DNA from: Antedon mediterranea
Lineage: Eukaryota; Echinodermata; Crinoidea; Comatulida; Antedonidae
DNA: 64,000 bases
Reading direction: 5' to 3'
Assembly (NCBI RefSeq): GCF_964355755.1
Contig: NC_092679.1
Span: 11,274,932 to 11,338,931, forward strand
In this document: one piece after another, positions 8,908 through 18,422 of the stretch
Numbering within the stretch: the first letter of the stretch is position 1
Layout of the letters: each line of letters opens with the position of its first letter
Notes under the pieces: generated by a model
The model's database searches: none
What the model was told of the DNA's origin: nothing
What the model saw: only the letters and a program-made list of their open reading frames with translations
Program-made: the position numbers and the translations under genes

Positions 8908-10918
8908 CTATGCCAGTTCAAACCTGGTCCTGAATGCTTCAATTGTATCTTCTTTCGATGGCTTTATATTAGATGCAATATTTTTTGGTAGATCAGGTCT
9001 GCCTACATATCGTTCACCTAATACAATATCCTTATCATTGTGTCGAGCACGTACACTATCCATCAGCCTTTCTCTAAAAGAAAAAGTTTTCTTTGTGTAG
9101 ACTTTCTTCACTACCCACTGTTTTTTTCGTTTTGGGAATGCCAAGCCAAACCTGAGAGTTCCTGCAAAGATAAAATGCCATTGCAATTTTTGATGTTAGA
9201 ACTACTTTATAAAAATATGTATTGATTATCCAATTAGAGCTGTGAGAAACTAGACAAAAGCACAAAAATTATTAAAATTACTTTTAAAATTGAAACAAAA
9301 TTTATTTAAATTAATTTAGTATTAAAAAACTCAAGTTACCATCATCAGTCGTTGCTTGCTCCCTCCCAACAGGAATTTCCATCTGCTCATCAAATGCTGT
9401 GTCAACTGTCTGTAGATCCACTAATTAATTCTGCATTCTCACTTTCCACAAAGTTCTCCAAGTTGATGGTCTTAAAAATAAAATAAGTACTAGGCTATAT
9501 AAATAAACTAAAGATTTATATAACAAATTTAAATTGAGATAAATGTGTAGGCCTACACTTTTTGGCCTAGTCTTGTTGTGTTTGGCCGTTCACCTCGGTA
9601 ACCTACAGTACTTTCCTTGGCCTACTAGCTAGAGTAGTAGTAGTAGCCTACTATTAGTATTACTAACTCTAGGCCTAGCCTCTACTATCCTAGTCTAGCT
9701 AGCCTAGGAGCCCCTCACTCAATGGGCGCTACTGCAGTTTCGCACCACACCGTTATATCTTCGATTTCTTACCTAAACTTTCGTTTTTTACACTCACAAC
9801 ATAATATTATGTAACATGTTTATACGATTCGACCACTTACTAAGTAATTTTTTTTAAATAACAATACTTTTCAAAACATTTTAAACAATACTGAACTCGC
9901 TGTCAACACACTGCGAAATGTTCGCCATCTTATATTTATCACTTAATTGCCAGAATTTATGCTTCATTTTACCCCAAAAATTGTATAAACTATAGAGGGC
10001 AGTGTTATAAAATCCGATTACACATATAGGCCTATTTAGTTTTGAAAAGCAAGAAATGTTTTCAGCTGTCGACGAAATAATAAAGGTTAAATTAATATTT
10101 CATTATTAGTATTATTATTCATATTAATGGTTCCTATCAATGTTTTATGTACGGACTCATATCGTCGCCGTTTTGATATGGATGTACAACAGCTGGTTCT
10201 TTATAAAAACCACTCTTTTTAAACATAAAAACAGAAAATAAAACATACATTGATTTCTGGCAATTTTCTGATTCTAAAATGGCCACAGTTCGATCGAAGT
10301 AGTCGCGAAAAAAGAAGCTGTTTTGAAATGCATTTTTTGTTATGATAAAGGTAATTAACGGTGGCTAAATCATGGGAACATGTTACATAATGGCCCAAAA
10401 TTGTATGATGTGGGTGTGAGAAAAAAATTAAGCGAGAAATCGAAGATATAACAGTGTGGTGCGAAACTGCAGTAGCGCCACTCAATGTGTGGCCGAACAT
10501 TAAAAAGCAGAATTTGGTATGTTACGTACCTTGTTTTTGGTCTTGGGCCATCGCTTTTGTGTCAGTAGTTTTTGTGGTTCCTGTCTTTGTTGGCTTGCTT
10601 GGCTAACCGCTTTACTGAAAACAAACTGTTTAGCCTTAGGTACAGCATTTGGCTTCACCTGGTAGGCCTAGACTTCGCACCAACAATACTGACTTTTACG
10701 GAGTCATCCTCAAACATTTCTTTTTAAAAATGGTCACTACATACTCTGGAATAAATATTAATGTGCGGTTTTTCCAACTTCATGGCTGCAACCCATTTCT
10801 TTAGCAAATCCTTATTGTTTAACGGCAATCGATGGAAACTAACATTGCGTATTCCTTTGGACTTCCTGCCTTTCTTATCCGATGCATTGCTGCATCCAAA
10901 CGCCATACAAAACACCAT
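8908..10918 (-). pseudogene. THAP-domain gene, three exons, with frame breaks
   Basis: Exon 1 (10918-10530) starts MVFCMAFGCSNASDKKGRKS and continues FHRLPLNNKDLLKKWVAAMK and SRVCSDHF. This is a C2CH THAP zinc finger with the C-x4-C pair, the invariant Trp and the CSDHF motif. A TAA follows directly; in shifted frames come KEMFEDDSV and NAVPKAK, the expected AVPT-like end of the domain. The exon closes with AAG|GTACGT at 10529. Exon 2 (9470-9340, acceptor TTTTTAAG, donor G|GTAACT) gives NLENFVESENAEL and, in another frame, VDTAFDEQMEIPVGRE. Exon 3 (9161-8908, acceptor TCTTTGCAG) gives TLRFGLAFPKRKKQW to EAFRTRFELA and TAG. Splice sites are good, but two frame breaks suggest a recent pseudogene or sequence errors. 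THAP proteins bind DNA and are often P-element/Kolobok-type transposase relatives; the rest of this protein is unassigned. Confidence 0.6.
9725..10479. mobile_element. 755-bp hAT-type MITE in intron 1 of the THAP gene
   Basis: Left end GGCGCTACTGCAGTTTCGCA and right end (reverse complement) agree for ~45 bp, running on through CACCACAC and TTATATCTTCGATTTCT with about one mismatch before they diverge. The element is flanked on both sides by ACTCAATG (9717-9724 and 10480-10487). An 8-bp duplication is the hAT signature. There is no transposase inside, so it is non-autonomous. It sits between exon 1 and exon 2 of the minus-strand THAP gene. Confidence 0.85.
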
Positions 10919-11314
10919 TTTGTACTATTTTTTTTGTTTCGATAAATCACCAATAACTTCCAAGATAATTACAAACACAAATGAAATAGAGAAAGAATCT
11001 ATACTACTCGAAAAAATCAATTTAATTAGGATAAACAAATCGTCGTTGTTTTCGATATTACAGCTAAACGCATACGAAACACAGTGCACACAGTGCTACA
11101 CAATTAAAAAAACCCGGATGAAGGTACTTCCGCCCCTCCAGCTCCCACGGCTTCTGGGTAATATTTTAAAATGGCGGAACTCCATTGGCGACAACATTAA
11201 TTGGCTTATAATTCAGAATGTGTAAATATATTAAGTTTAATGTAATGTATTTACTCAAAAACAGTAATGCTCATTTTAACTGTTCATTGTATTAAATTAC
11301 ATAATAATTAACAG
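10919..11314. other. Short region between the divergent THAP and P-loop genes
   Basis: This ~400-bp stretch separates the minus-strand THAP start (10918) from the first visible plus-strand P-loop exon (11315). It holds a GC-richer patch (CCCGGATGAAGG to GGCTTCTGGGTAA, 11112-11160) that could carry promoter elements. A fragment reading KVLPPLQLPRLLGN (11118-11160) resembles the PP-x-ELP block of the DUF7869-like repeats but is too short to call. Confidence 0.3.
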
Positions 11315-12170
11315 ATCTAGATATTCCATATGCGATTACTGCGCGTGGTAAGCTTGTAGAGAAGACTTACATTGAAGCATTAATTGAAGTGAATCTTGGA
11401 ATTCTTAAAGTAATTGGACAGGAAGGTGTGGGTAAAACCTGTTTAGTCAATGCTTGTCTTGGAAAGGAGTAAGTAGATAGCTAAGCATAATAGCACAAAC
11501 ATAATAGTAATAGTTTTCATAAGCTTACATATAATATAAACAAAATAAATATTCTGTTTATAAGCACAGTGTTTATTATTTATGTTATATTTTAAAAATA
11601 CAATAATATTTACCAACAATTAGTATTATTTTATTTATAATAAATATCCATATTTTAATTTGGAGTACTTGCCAATACTAAATAGTATGCCCGCTTTGTT
11701 GTTACGTCTAGTAAGTATAGTAAGTAGACGATTCCAGAAAAGTATATTTACATTAAATTAAAACCAAAATCAATGCACACAACATGCACTCCAGAATATA
11801 ATGTAAGGCAAAAATTCATAAAGTAAAATGTATACTGAATTAATATTATGCTTTTTTCATATGTGACAAAATCAAATAATTACTGTGCACAATAAACTTC
11901 ATAATATGAGTATATGTAGGCATATATATAAATGTAATTCTTGACGTTCAATGCAACTTATATAATATTTTGTTGATGTCTCACTATAGACTGGGAGAGA
12001 CAGACGAATCTAAAGATATCAATAAATTAATTTCTCGTTTCTTTTATAATAGGGAACACAAACATAGCTCTGAAAGAAAGCATGTGTTTTTTATTCTGTG
12101 CGTTTGCCTGAACATGTTAATTAATATAACCTACCCACAAAATGTATTATTAATTAACTCTATTAATTGA
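11315..12170 (+). CDS. Two exons of a P-loop NTPase gene (Roc/Ras-like), partial
   Basis: Exon 1 (11315-11468) lies between AATTAACAG and the consensus donor GTAAGT. It encodes DLDIPYAITARGKLVEK and then LGILKVIGQEGVGKTCLVN, with a Walker A motif G-Q-E-G-V-G-K-T and ACLGK after it. This is the first strand and P-loop of a small-GTPase-like fold, as in Roc domains of ROCO/MFHAS1-type proteins. The next exon (from 11990, after TCACTATAG) joins in the same phase, completing GAA and continuing LGETDESKDINKLISRFFYN; its frame is open to TGA/TAA at 12170, though the true donor is unclear. I see no switch motifs, LRRs or COR domain nearby, so the gene is incomplete or has distant exons. Function is not assigned beyond nucleotide binding. 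Confidence 0.5.
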
Positions 12171-13640
12171 GCTAATGTTGATGACTGACCTTGTGTTTAA
12201 ATATAAACTTAAAATTTATATTATTTTGGTTCAATATTGTCACATATTCTAATATGACCACCAATGAATAAGTAAGGATTTTAATGATTATGTTAATTAA
12301 TTATATTACTGCATTAATGTACGGGTGGATTTATCAAACTTGCTTTGCATTAAAAGCATCCTGACTTTAATTTAAATCGAAGATTCATGAATGAATAATC
12401 TTAAACCCATTTTTATTTTTACATTTTTGCTCAGATTGATTCGAGGACGAATCAATTTGTAATGTGTCTACTACTGTACTACTACTTCTTGAAACATAAT
12501 AAATCAATCATTTTGAAAACATTTATTATGTAAATAATAATACTGTACTGTAAGAATGTGTTTAAAACCCATTTGCCTATATTGATCTCAATTGCAATGT
12601 TTGAGTAATATAGACAAAATATTTTAAACCTACCTGTTAACTAACTGCAATCTGTTTAATGTCCGAAGTTGGTATATTTCTGTTTAAGTTTTTTTCACAT
12701 ACAGTAGGTTACAGTATATTTATGTACAGAATGTCCATAATTGATGGCAACCCATATTTACAGTAAATAATTGCAAATACAAGTTCAACAATCACATAAA
12801 CTTACTGTACAGACAAATATAAGTGATTTATTTACATAACTGTTTAACCCTTTGTTTAACTTTTTATATTTTTATCCATTTCAAACATGGTACAGTACCT
12901 AGTGTGTTTTCAGTAAATGTTGTACACAATTTATTAAATTTAACCATGTTTAATCCTTTGCAGCGAAGAGGTTTTGTGTTAAATTTCCATTTTAAAATTG
13001 TATGTCGCACATTAAATATGTTGTAATGATAATATAGTGTGATTTACTTCAAAAAATGTACACACTACTAAATTGCAATGCTGAACTGATAAATCCTAAT
13101 TTCAGCAATTGTTTTTTACTACTGTATATTCAATTGCTAGATACGTAAAGGTGCATTTTAAAAAGTGGATTACACTTGTATTGCACTTAATATCATTTTG
13201 TTTAACTCTTCATAGGATTTGTCAGTTCTGTACATTTTAATTTCTGGTATGCTGATTTAGTTTTTTATAATGAATAGAATTTTATATTTTAAGAATGGTA
13301 TTCAATGCACAGGGCATAACCATGGAGCATCTTGTGCTGTAGACTTTCTAATTGAATTTTATTACTATGGCATATTTTGTTTTTAAGGCTGATATTTCTG
13401 GTGGTGAGCTGATAAACTAAAATAAATTATGTTTGAAAAGATACCAATATAATATATTATCATGCCAATAAGATGTTTGGGATTGGTAGTGTCTGTATTG
13501 CCAAGAGCTTATGCCCCAAAATGAAAACACACTGCAAAGGTGTTATGTGCTCTACAGAAGTTGTGTAGTGGCAGTCAGTCATTTCAGTCAAGTCTAAATG
13601 GTACCAACAAGCTGTGTAGCATACCGCAACAAAGTGTATG
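12171..13640. other. Intergenic or intronic AT-rich DNA, no gene seen
   Basis: Repeated CAGTA/TACTGTA strings and AT-rich spacer. Frames such as 12823-13026 translate to hydrophobic low-complexity sequence without family resemblance. It could be intron of the P-loop gene. Confidence 0.4.
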
Positions 13641-13666
13641 GCCGATAAATCAGAATTGGAGAAGAA

Positions 13667-14093
13667 ATGAATTTATTTGCCACATGTTATCAGTTGACAA
13701 CAGCAATATTAACAGAGCCTTGTCATTTCTTAAATATTGTGCATGTAAATGGTCAGTATGTTGTTCTGGACAGCTTACCAAAGAAATTTGATGGTGGTTC
13801 CTGTGTTCCACCAGAAAGGTTTCCCACATTCTCGGCCGCACTTTATAAAAATCCAGATATTTTGATCAGAGTTCACATCTCCTGCACATAGGTGTGAATG
13901 TGTTATTATTAAAAATAAGCTTCCAGATAATGTCCAACCAAATCTAGGTCTGAAAGTGCAGTATAATGAATATGATTTGGTACAAGCAATATGGAAACAT
14001 TTCAACTCCATGATAACTATCCTGCGTAAAGATGATATACCAACATTAAAGCATAAGGATCAATATGGATGGATACAAAGAATACAAAGATAA
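13667..14093 (+). pseudogene. Unassigned coding-like fragments
   Basis: The frame at 13667-13891 reads CYQLTTAILTEPCHFLNIVH, VNGQYVVLDSLPKKF and FPTFSAALYKNPDIL, with normal codon-like composition. From ~13893 another frame gives CECVIIKNKLPDNVQPNLGL, YNEYDLVQAIWKHFNSM and KHKDQYGWIQRIQR before a TAA near 14090. The two pieces look like consecutive parts of one protein split by a frame break. I do not recognise the family. Transposase-like pieces at 14172 and a hAT domain at 15.2 kb follow on the same strand, so it may belong to a mobile element. Confidence 0.35.
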
Positions 14094-14171
14094 TAACAGC
14101 TGAAAAAGCAGGATGAGATGATGAGTTTAAAGGCGTAAGTAATTTTATTATTTATTTGAATTAATATCTTA

Positions 14172-14384
14172 CATGATGAAGCTGGTGGACATTGCCCCAA
14201 CTTTTATGGAAACTTTCCATTTTCACTAGGAAGAATGCAATCAGAAGGAGGTGAACATGCAAACTACCAATATAATCGCTTCTTCTATACACACACAACC
14301 AGAAGTGGTGGGAAGTCTGAGGAGGCGTATGATTCCATTCTATGTACCATGAACAATATATACAAAAGAAATTCAAATTATGAG
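14172..14384 (+). pseudogene. Transposase-like C-terminal fragment (unassigned)
   Basis: The frame reads HDEAGGHCPNFYGNFPFSLG, then RMQSEGGEHANYQYNRFF, THTTRSGGKSEEAYDSI and TGA at 14382. The SLGRxxxEGGEHxNYxxNR pattern resembles the region around the last acidic catalytic residue in some RNase H-fold transposases, where a Glu is followed by an H/N-x-Y helix. That is a loose resemblance. No DD part was found upstream. Confidence 0.3.
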
Positions 14385-14655
14385 TGATAGTACTAGTAGT
14401 GGCAAACTTGCTGCTCAGGCTTTTCTGACCTATAAGAATAGATGTTTAGTTGAAGGCGGCATCCCAGAGTTTACCAATCCCTTGGCTATGAAGTGCCCGG
14501 TTGTTGAAAATCAAACTACCACTAGTACTACTAATGAGGATCATGCCACAGAGAACAAACTTTTCAAAAATTATAATTTTGTTTCAAGTGGGACCGTCCC
14601 AAAACACGAAGGAAAATCATACAACCATGACAAAATGACCAAACTAATAAAATGA
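14380..14655 (+). CDS. Unassigned 91-aa open frame
   Basis: The open frame starts MSDSTSSGKLAAQAFLTYKN, continues IPEFTNPLAMKCPVVE, a Thr-rich segment (TTTSTTNE) and a basic end. It overlaps the stop of the preceding fragment by a few bases. Composition is protein-like but I recognise no domain. It could be the N-terminal exon of the hAT-type protein whose C-terminus lies at 15.1-18.5 kb. That link is by position only. Confidence 0.25.
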   Translation: MSDSTSSGKLAAQAFLTYKNRCLVEGGIPEFTNPLAMKCPVVENQTTTSTTNEDHATENKLFKNYNFVSSGTVPKHEGKSYNHDKMTKLIK

Positions 14656-15337
14656 CATGGTGGAAGAGTTAAGAAAAGCCTACCAAAGCATACAAGCACC
14701 AAGAAGTACACTATTTTAGCAAATGAGAGTTTATCAACACAGCTAAAGATCAAAGGGGGAATTGGTGGCCGATGCCCCATTTTCTGTACCATTTGTGGAT
14801 AGGACAAAAAATTCAATAGTACACACCTAATAAACACAACTATAAGAGCTGCCAAAGAGAGAATGAAAGTACTTAAAAAAGCTCATAAGCAGGAGGAGAT
14901 GACTTTTAATTAAGCACATATGTGGAGGAGCTCCTTAAGGGCATTGCCATTAGATTTGTAAAATCTGAGGTAATCAGAGAATGTACTAGCATGAAAGACA
15001 TCGATTTTTAAGAGTTATACCAAAATTTTGGAAAAGTTTCCACTTGATGATATTGTGGTAAGAAACTTGATTTCAGAGCAACGAACATTCAGCAACTATT
15101 GCCTGGATATTTGGCCATGCAACCTGATGATTTTTGGTTTAGGATTTCAAAAGTAAATTGTGCATCAACTGGAAATCCTTGATTTCCACAGCTAGCCAAA
15201 TTAATGAAGCTCTTGTTAATTTTACCACACTCAAACTGTGATGTGGAAAGATGTTTCAGTGTCATGGGGCACATTAGGACGCAATATAGAGCTAGTATGT
15301 GTCATAAAACACTTGTTAATTTGTTGTCATGTAAAAC

Positions 15338-15350
15338 TAATATGTTTTCA
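15338..15350 (+). repeat. Left target-site duplication of the PLE
   Basis: TAATATGTTTTCA directly precedes the element and is repeated directly after it at 18410-18422. The first T of the right copy is ambiguous because it is also the last base of the pLTR. Confidence 0.85.
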
Positions 15351-15583
15351 TCTTGAAAGAATTTCATTTAGCTTCGATTTTGTATAGATGACAAATTTCG
15401 TTTTTGTAAAAGCACAAGTTAACGGAGTACTTACTCGAACGTTTCGATCTCTATCAGAGATCCTTCTCAACTGACTGCGGAGTGTTAATGCAGCTTGGTC
15501 ATTCTTGACGTCATCTGTTGATGACGTTGTACGCCTCCGGTTGTAGGTTGGAGGTTGTGCGGGGCTCGGCCAGGTGATGTGTC
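15351..15583 (-). repeat. Inverted 5' tail of the PLE
   Basis: Bases 15384-15583 are the reverse complement of 18211-18410 (the ORF 3' end plus a whole pLTR). Bases 15351-15383 are the reverse complement of 15720-15752, which is the leader and first codons of the ORF. The inverted piece was therefore copied across a pLTR-ORF junction, meaning that the template carried at least two head-to-tail units. Inverted flanking pieces are a known PLE feature. Confidence 0.85.
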
Positions 15584-15719
15584 AACAGATGACGTCAAGA
15601 ATGACCAAGCTGCATTAACACTCCGCAGTCAGTTGAGAAGGATCTCTGATAGAGATCGAAACGTTCGAGTAAGTACTCCGTTAACTTGTGCTTTTACAAA
15701 AACGAAATTTGTCATCTAT
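15582..15719 (+). repeat. 5' pLTR of the PLE
   Basis: A 138-bp direct repeat identical to 18273-18410. It contains TGACGTCA (15590-15597) and the hairpin GATCTC-TGATA-GAGATC followed by GAAACG. It lies just upstream of the ORF start and presumably acts as promoter/leader. Confidence 0.85.
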
Positions 15720-15735
15720 ACAAAATCGAAGCTAA

Positions 15736-18309
15736 ATGAAATTCTTTCAAGATTTAAGAGAAAAATATGGTCAAGAAACCATCAACATCGTACGCAAACA
15801 GGAAAATATCGCGAAGAAAATTTCACGGCAGAGAAATCACCGGGTATTCTCCCTTCATTGTAAGCGGTTGGACATTACCCCTCCGAGCCTGAAATTATAT
15901 CGACCGATCAAATCGTCTAAAGCAGAGGAAATAATAAAACATGCAGAAAGACAGCTTTTACGTGAGAGAATAAGAATCACCACCAACAAAATCACACAGT
16001 TAGAAGGCAAAAAGAAAGATTTAAATGAGGAAATCGTATCGCTAATTCCCAACGGAGGGGACATCACCAATGTATGTAATCACGTAAACAAAGTGTGTGA
16101 AGCGGAATTCTTAAAATGCCGATCACGACAACAAAACAAACTGTTGTGGTGGAAAAACAAAGCAGAAAACGCAGCTAGAGATTTACATCAAGAACAGGAT
16201 TTATCCGGTAAGATCTTAAGAGAAAAATGGGTGGTAAATCTGTCTAGTAAGTTGGTTAGTGAGGACGAAATATCAGCATTACAAAGGGGATTGAACTATG
16301 CGGCGAGCCCACGATCCATGCCCATTGACGATCTCATAGTAGCGGCTGAAAAAGCGGCTGATCTCGTCCCCCTGGAAGAACAAGACACCGTTCGCAGTAA
16401 AATTGTAGCTATTGTAAAATCTACCACTCTACCACCTTCAAATTTAACCCCCAAAGAACGAAAGGCCATAAACAACTTGAAGAAAGATAAATCTATTCTT
16501 ATTCTCCCAGCGGATAAAGGTAGATCTACTGTCATCCTAAATACTAATGATTACAAAGATAAAGTGGGAACCATGGTGAGCGACACTAATGTTTACGAAC
16601 TGCTAAAACGTAATCCAACACAAAACTATAAACGAAAAGTGGTCAACATCATAGGCAGGTTGTTCAAAGAAAAGAAAATCAACTACAGAGAGAAAGAATG
16701 GCTGTTTCCCACGGCTGAAATTGTACCTAGGTTGTATTGTCTTCCGAAGATACATAAACCAAATTGGCCATTAAGACCTATAGTAGATAACATCAACACC
16801 GTTTTTTACACCGTTGCACAATTCCTCACCAAAATCCTGGGTCCGCTTGTCGGAAACACAGAACATCATGTAACTTACTCAGGAGAGTTGGCGAGTGAAC
16901 TAAAAGAAATAATAGTCAAACCAAGTGAAACATTTGTCTCGTTTGACGTAGTATCTCTGTTTACAAAAACACCAGTAGAAGAGGCCCTCAAAGTTGTCGA
17001 AAATCGCCTAACAACAGATCCGACACTTCTGGATAGAACTAAACTACATGTGACAGACATAATGGAGCTCCTCGGTTTAATTGTGAACAAAACCTATTTC
17101 TCGTTCAATGGTAACATTTATAGGCAAATACAAGGCATTGCTATGGGAAGCCCAATAAGTCCTATATTGGCGAACTTGTATCTAGAGTGGCTCGAACATC
17201 AAGCCATAAACACGGCACCCACTAACATCAAGCCTGTGTATTGGAAACGATACGTTGATGATGTATTAGCTATCATCCCCATAGGTACAGTACATACATT
17301 TAACACACATCTTAATAACATCGATATAACTGACAATATCAAGTTCACCACAGAATCGATGACAAACAACACAATACCTTTCCTGGACATGCTCATCACA
17401 CTCAATGACAATGGAACAGTTACCACCTCAGTCTATCGGAAGCCCACTCACACAGACCAATATTTACATTTCAACTCACATCATCCACTCGAACACAAAC
17501 TGGGGCTTATAAACACGCTTGTGGACAGAGCTGAGAAGGTAGTGGGAGATATGGATTTGAGGAAAGTTGAGATGGATAACATCAAGAAAGCGTTACACAA
17601 CTGCCAGTATCCAGAGTGGTCCTTCCAGAGAGTTATGGAAAACCGAAAAAGGAAAAAGAACAAAGGACACGAACCACAGAAGGAAAAGATCAAGATGCGA
17701 GGTAGCATAGGAATCCCCTATGTAAAAGGAATGGCAGAAAGAATACGACGCACTCTCTCCTATCACAATGTCGGAACCTATTTCCTACCCCAAAATAAAA
17801 TCAAGAATAGCCTCGTCCACCCAAAAGATAAAATCGAGAAGATGGATACATGTGGAGTAATCTACGAAGTCACCTGCCGCAACTGTCCACAAGTTTATAT
17901 TGGGGAAACAGGGAGGGCATTACAAACACGAATTAATGATCACAAAAAAGATGTTACAACAAACACGGGGGGAGTAATGACTAGGGCCTCCAGAACATCC
18001 ACATCTTCGATCATACACAAATCTGCCATTACAGAACATGTCATAAAACACAATCATGTACCGAACTGGGAGGCTACCATCTTAACCAAAGAGCCTAAAC
18101 GCAAAGACAGACAGATTAGAGAATCATTACATATAAGGAGAAATAAAGAGAAGACCATGAACCGGGACACTGGAGCCCACGAACTCTCGCATTTGTACAA
18201 TGATTTGATAGACACATCACCTGGCCGAGCCCCGCACAACCTCCAACCTACAACCGGAGGCGTACAACGTCATCAACAGATGACGTCAAGAATGACCAAG
18301 CTGCATTAA
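15736..18309 (+). CDS. Penelope-like reverse transcriptase with GIY-YIG endonuclease
   Basis: An intact 857-aa ORF starts 16 bp after the 5' pLTR, immediately behind a stop codon in the same frame. Residues ~1-250 are charged and helical (WVVNLSSKLVSEDEISALQR). RT blocks follow: LPADKGRSTVIL (~257), YCLPKIHKPNWPLRPIV, FVSFDVVSLF (motif A, Asp404), QGIAMGSPISPILANLY (motif B, ~466) and KRYVDDVLAI (motif C, Asp508/509), then IPFLDMLI and YRKPTHTDQYLHF. The GIY-YIG domain at ~706-740 reads CGVIYEVTCRNCPQVYIGET, GRALQTRINDH. In it, C714-x2-C717 and downstream His residues (EHVIKHNH) form the zinc-binding pattern seen in PLEs. The product copies its RNA by target-primed reverse transcription using the endonuclease nick. 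All catalytic residues are present; with its identical pLTRs the copy may be active. The last ~30 codons overlap the 3' inverted-tail and pLTR sequence. Confidence 0.93.
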   Translation: MKFFQDLREKYGQETINIVRKQENIAKKISRQRNHRVFSLHCKRLDITPPSLKLYRPIKSSKAEEIIKHAERQLLRERIRITTNKITQLEGKKKDLNEEIVSLIPNGGDITNVCNHVNKVCEAEFLKCRSRQQNKLLWWKNKAENAARDLHQEQDLSGKILREKWVVNLSSKLVSEDEISALQRGLNYAASPRSMPIDDLIVAAEKAADLVPLEEQDTVRSKIVAIVKSTTLPPSNLTPKERKAINNLKKDKSILILPADKGRSTVILNTNDYKDKVGTMVSDTNVYELLKRNPTQNYKRKVVNIIGRLFKEKKINYREKEWLFPTAEIVPRLYCLPKIHKPNWPLRPIVDNINTVFYTVAQFLTKILGPLVGNTEHHVTYSGELASELKEIIVKPSETFVSFDVVSLFTKTPVEEALKVVENRLTTDPTLLDRTKLHVTDIMELLGLIVNKTYFSFNGNIYRQIQGIAMGSPISPILANLYLEWLEHQAINTAPTNIKPVYWKRYVDDVLAIIPIGTVHTFNTHLNNIDITDNIKFTTESMTNNTIPFLDMLITLNDNGTVTTSVYRKPTHTDQYLHFNSHHPLEHKLGLINTLVDRAEKVVGDMDLRKVEMDNIKKALHNCQYPEWSFQRVMENRKRKKNKGHEPQKEKIKMRGSIGIPYVKGMAERIRRTLSYHNVGTYFLPQNKIKNSLVHPKDKIEKMDTCGVIYEVTCRNCPQVYIGETGRALQTRINDHKKDVTTNTGGVMTRASRTSTSSIIHKSAITEHVIKHNHVPNWEATILTKEPKRKDRQIRESLHIRRNKEKTMNRDTGAHELSHLYNDLIDTSPGRAPHNLQPTTGGVQRHQQMTSRMTKLH

Positions 18310-18410
18310 CACTCCGCAGTCAGTTGAGAAGGATCTCTGATAGAGATCGAAACGTTCGAGTAAGTACTCCGTTAACTTGTGCTTTTACAAAAACGAAATT
18401 TGTCATCTAT
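18273..18410 (+). repeat. 3' pLTR of the PLE
   Basis: The second 138-bp direct repeat; its first 37 bp overlap the ORF end (TAA at 18307). TGACGTCA lies at 18281-18288. It ends exactly at the right TSD. Confidence 0.85.
18323..18364 (+). other. Hammerhead-like hairpin in the PLE pLTR
   Basis: TTGAGAAG, a perfect 6-bp hairpin GATCTC-TGATA-GAGATC, then GAAAC and GTA resemble a hammerhead core (CUGANGA - stem II - GAAA - NUH). Relative to the consensus the core has C3 to U and G8 to A changes, and no obvious stem I forms, so self-cleavage is doubtful. An identical copy is at 15632-15673. Confidence 0.4.
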
Positions 18411-18422
18411 AATATGTTTTCA
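18410..18422 (+). repeat. Right target-site duplication of the PLE
   Basis: Second copy of TAATATGTTTTCA, directly after the 3' pLTR and followed by the rest of the hAT reading frame. Confidence 0.85.

Larger units (their letters stand above)
15351..18410 (+). mobile_element. Full-length, apparently young Penelope-like element
   Basis: The 3060-bp insertion has the PLE architecture: an inverted tail (15351-15583), a 138-bp pLTR (15582-15719), a single 857-codon ORF and a second pLTR (18273-18410). A 13-bp TSD flanks it. The two pLTRs read identical base for base, so the insertion is recent. It landed in a hAT transposase relic. Each pLTR carries a CRE palindrome TGACGTCA and a hammerhead-like hairpin. 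Confidence 0.9.

Noticed and set aside
10761-11225. 154-aa open frame on the plus strand
   Set aside because: Its first part is antisense to the THAP exon and its translation has no family resemblance; it is a shadow frame.
14172-14384. RAG1-like or Transib transposase
   Set aside because: The only support is a loose E...H-x-N-Y resemblance; no DD motifs or RSS-like ends were found.
15632-15673. Calling an active hammerhead ribozyme in the intact PLE
   Set aside because: Two core positions differ from consensus and stem I is not evident, so it is only described as hammerhead-like.
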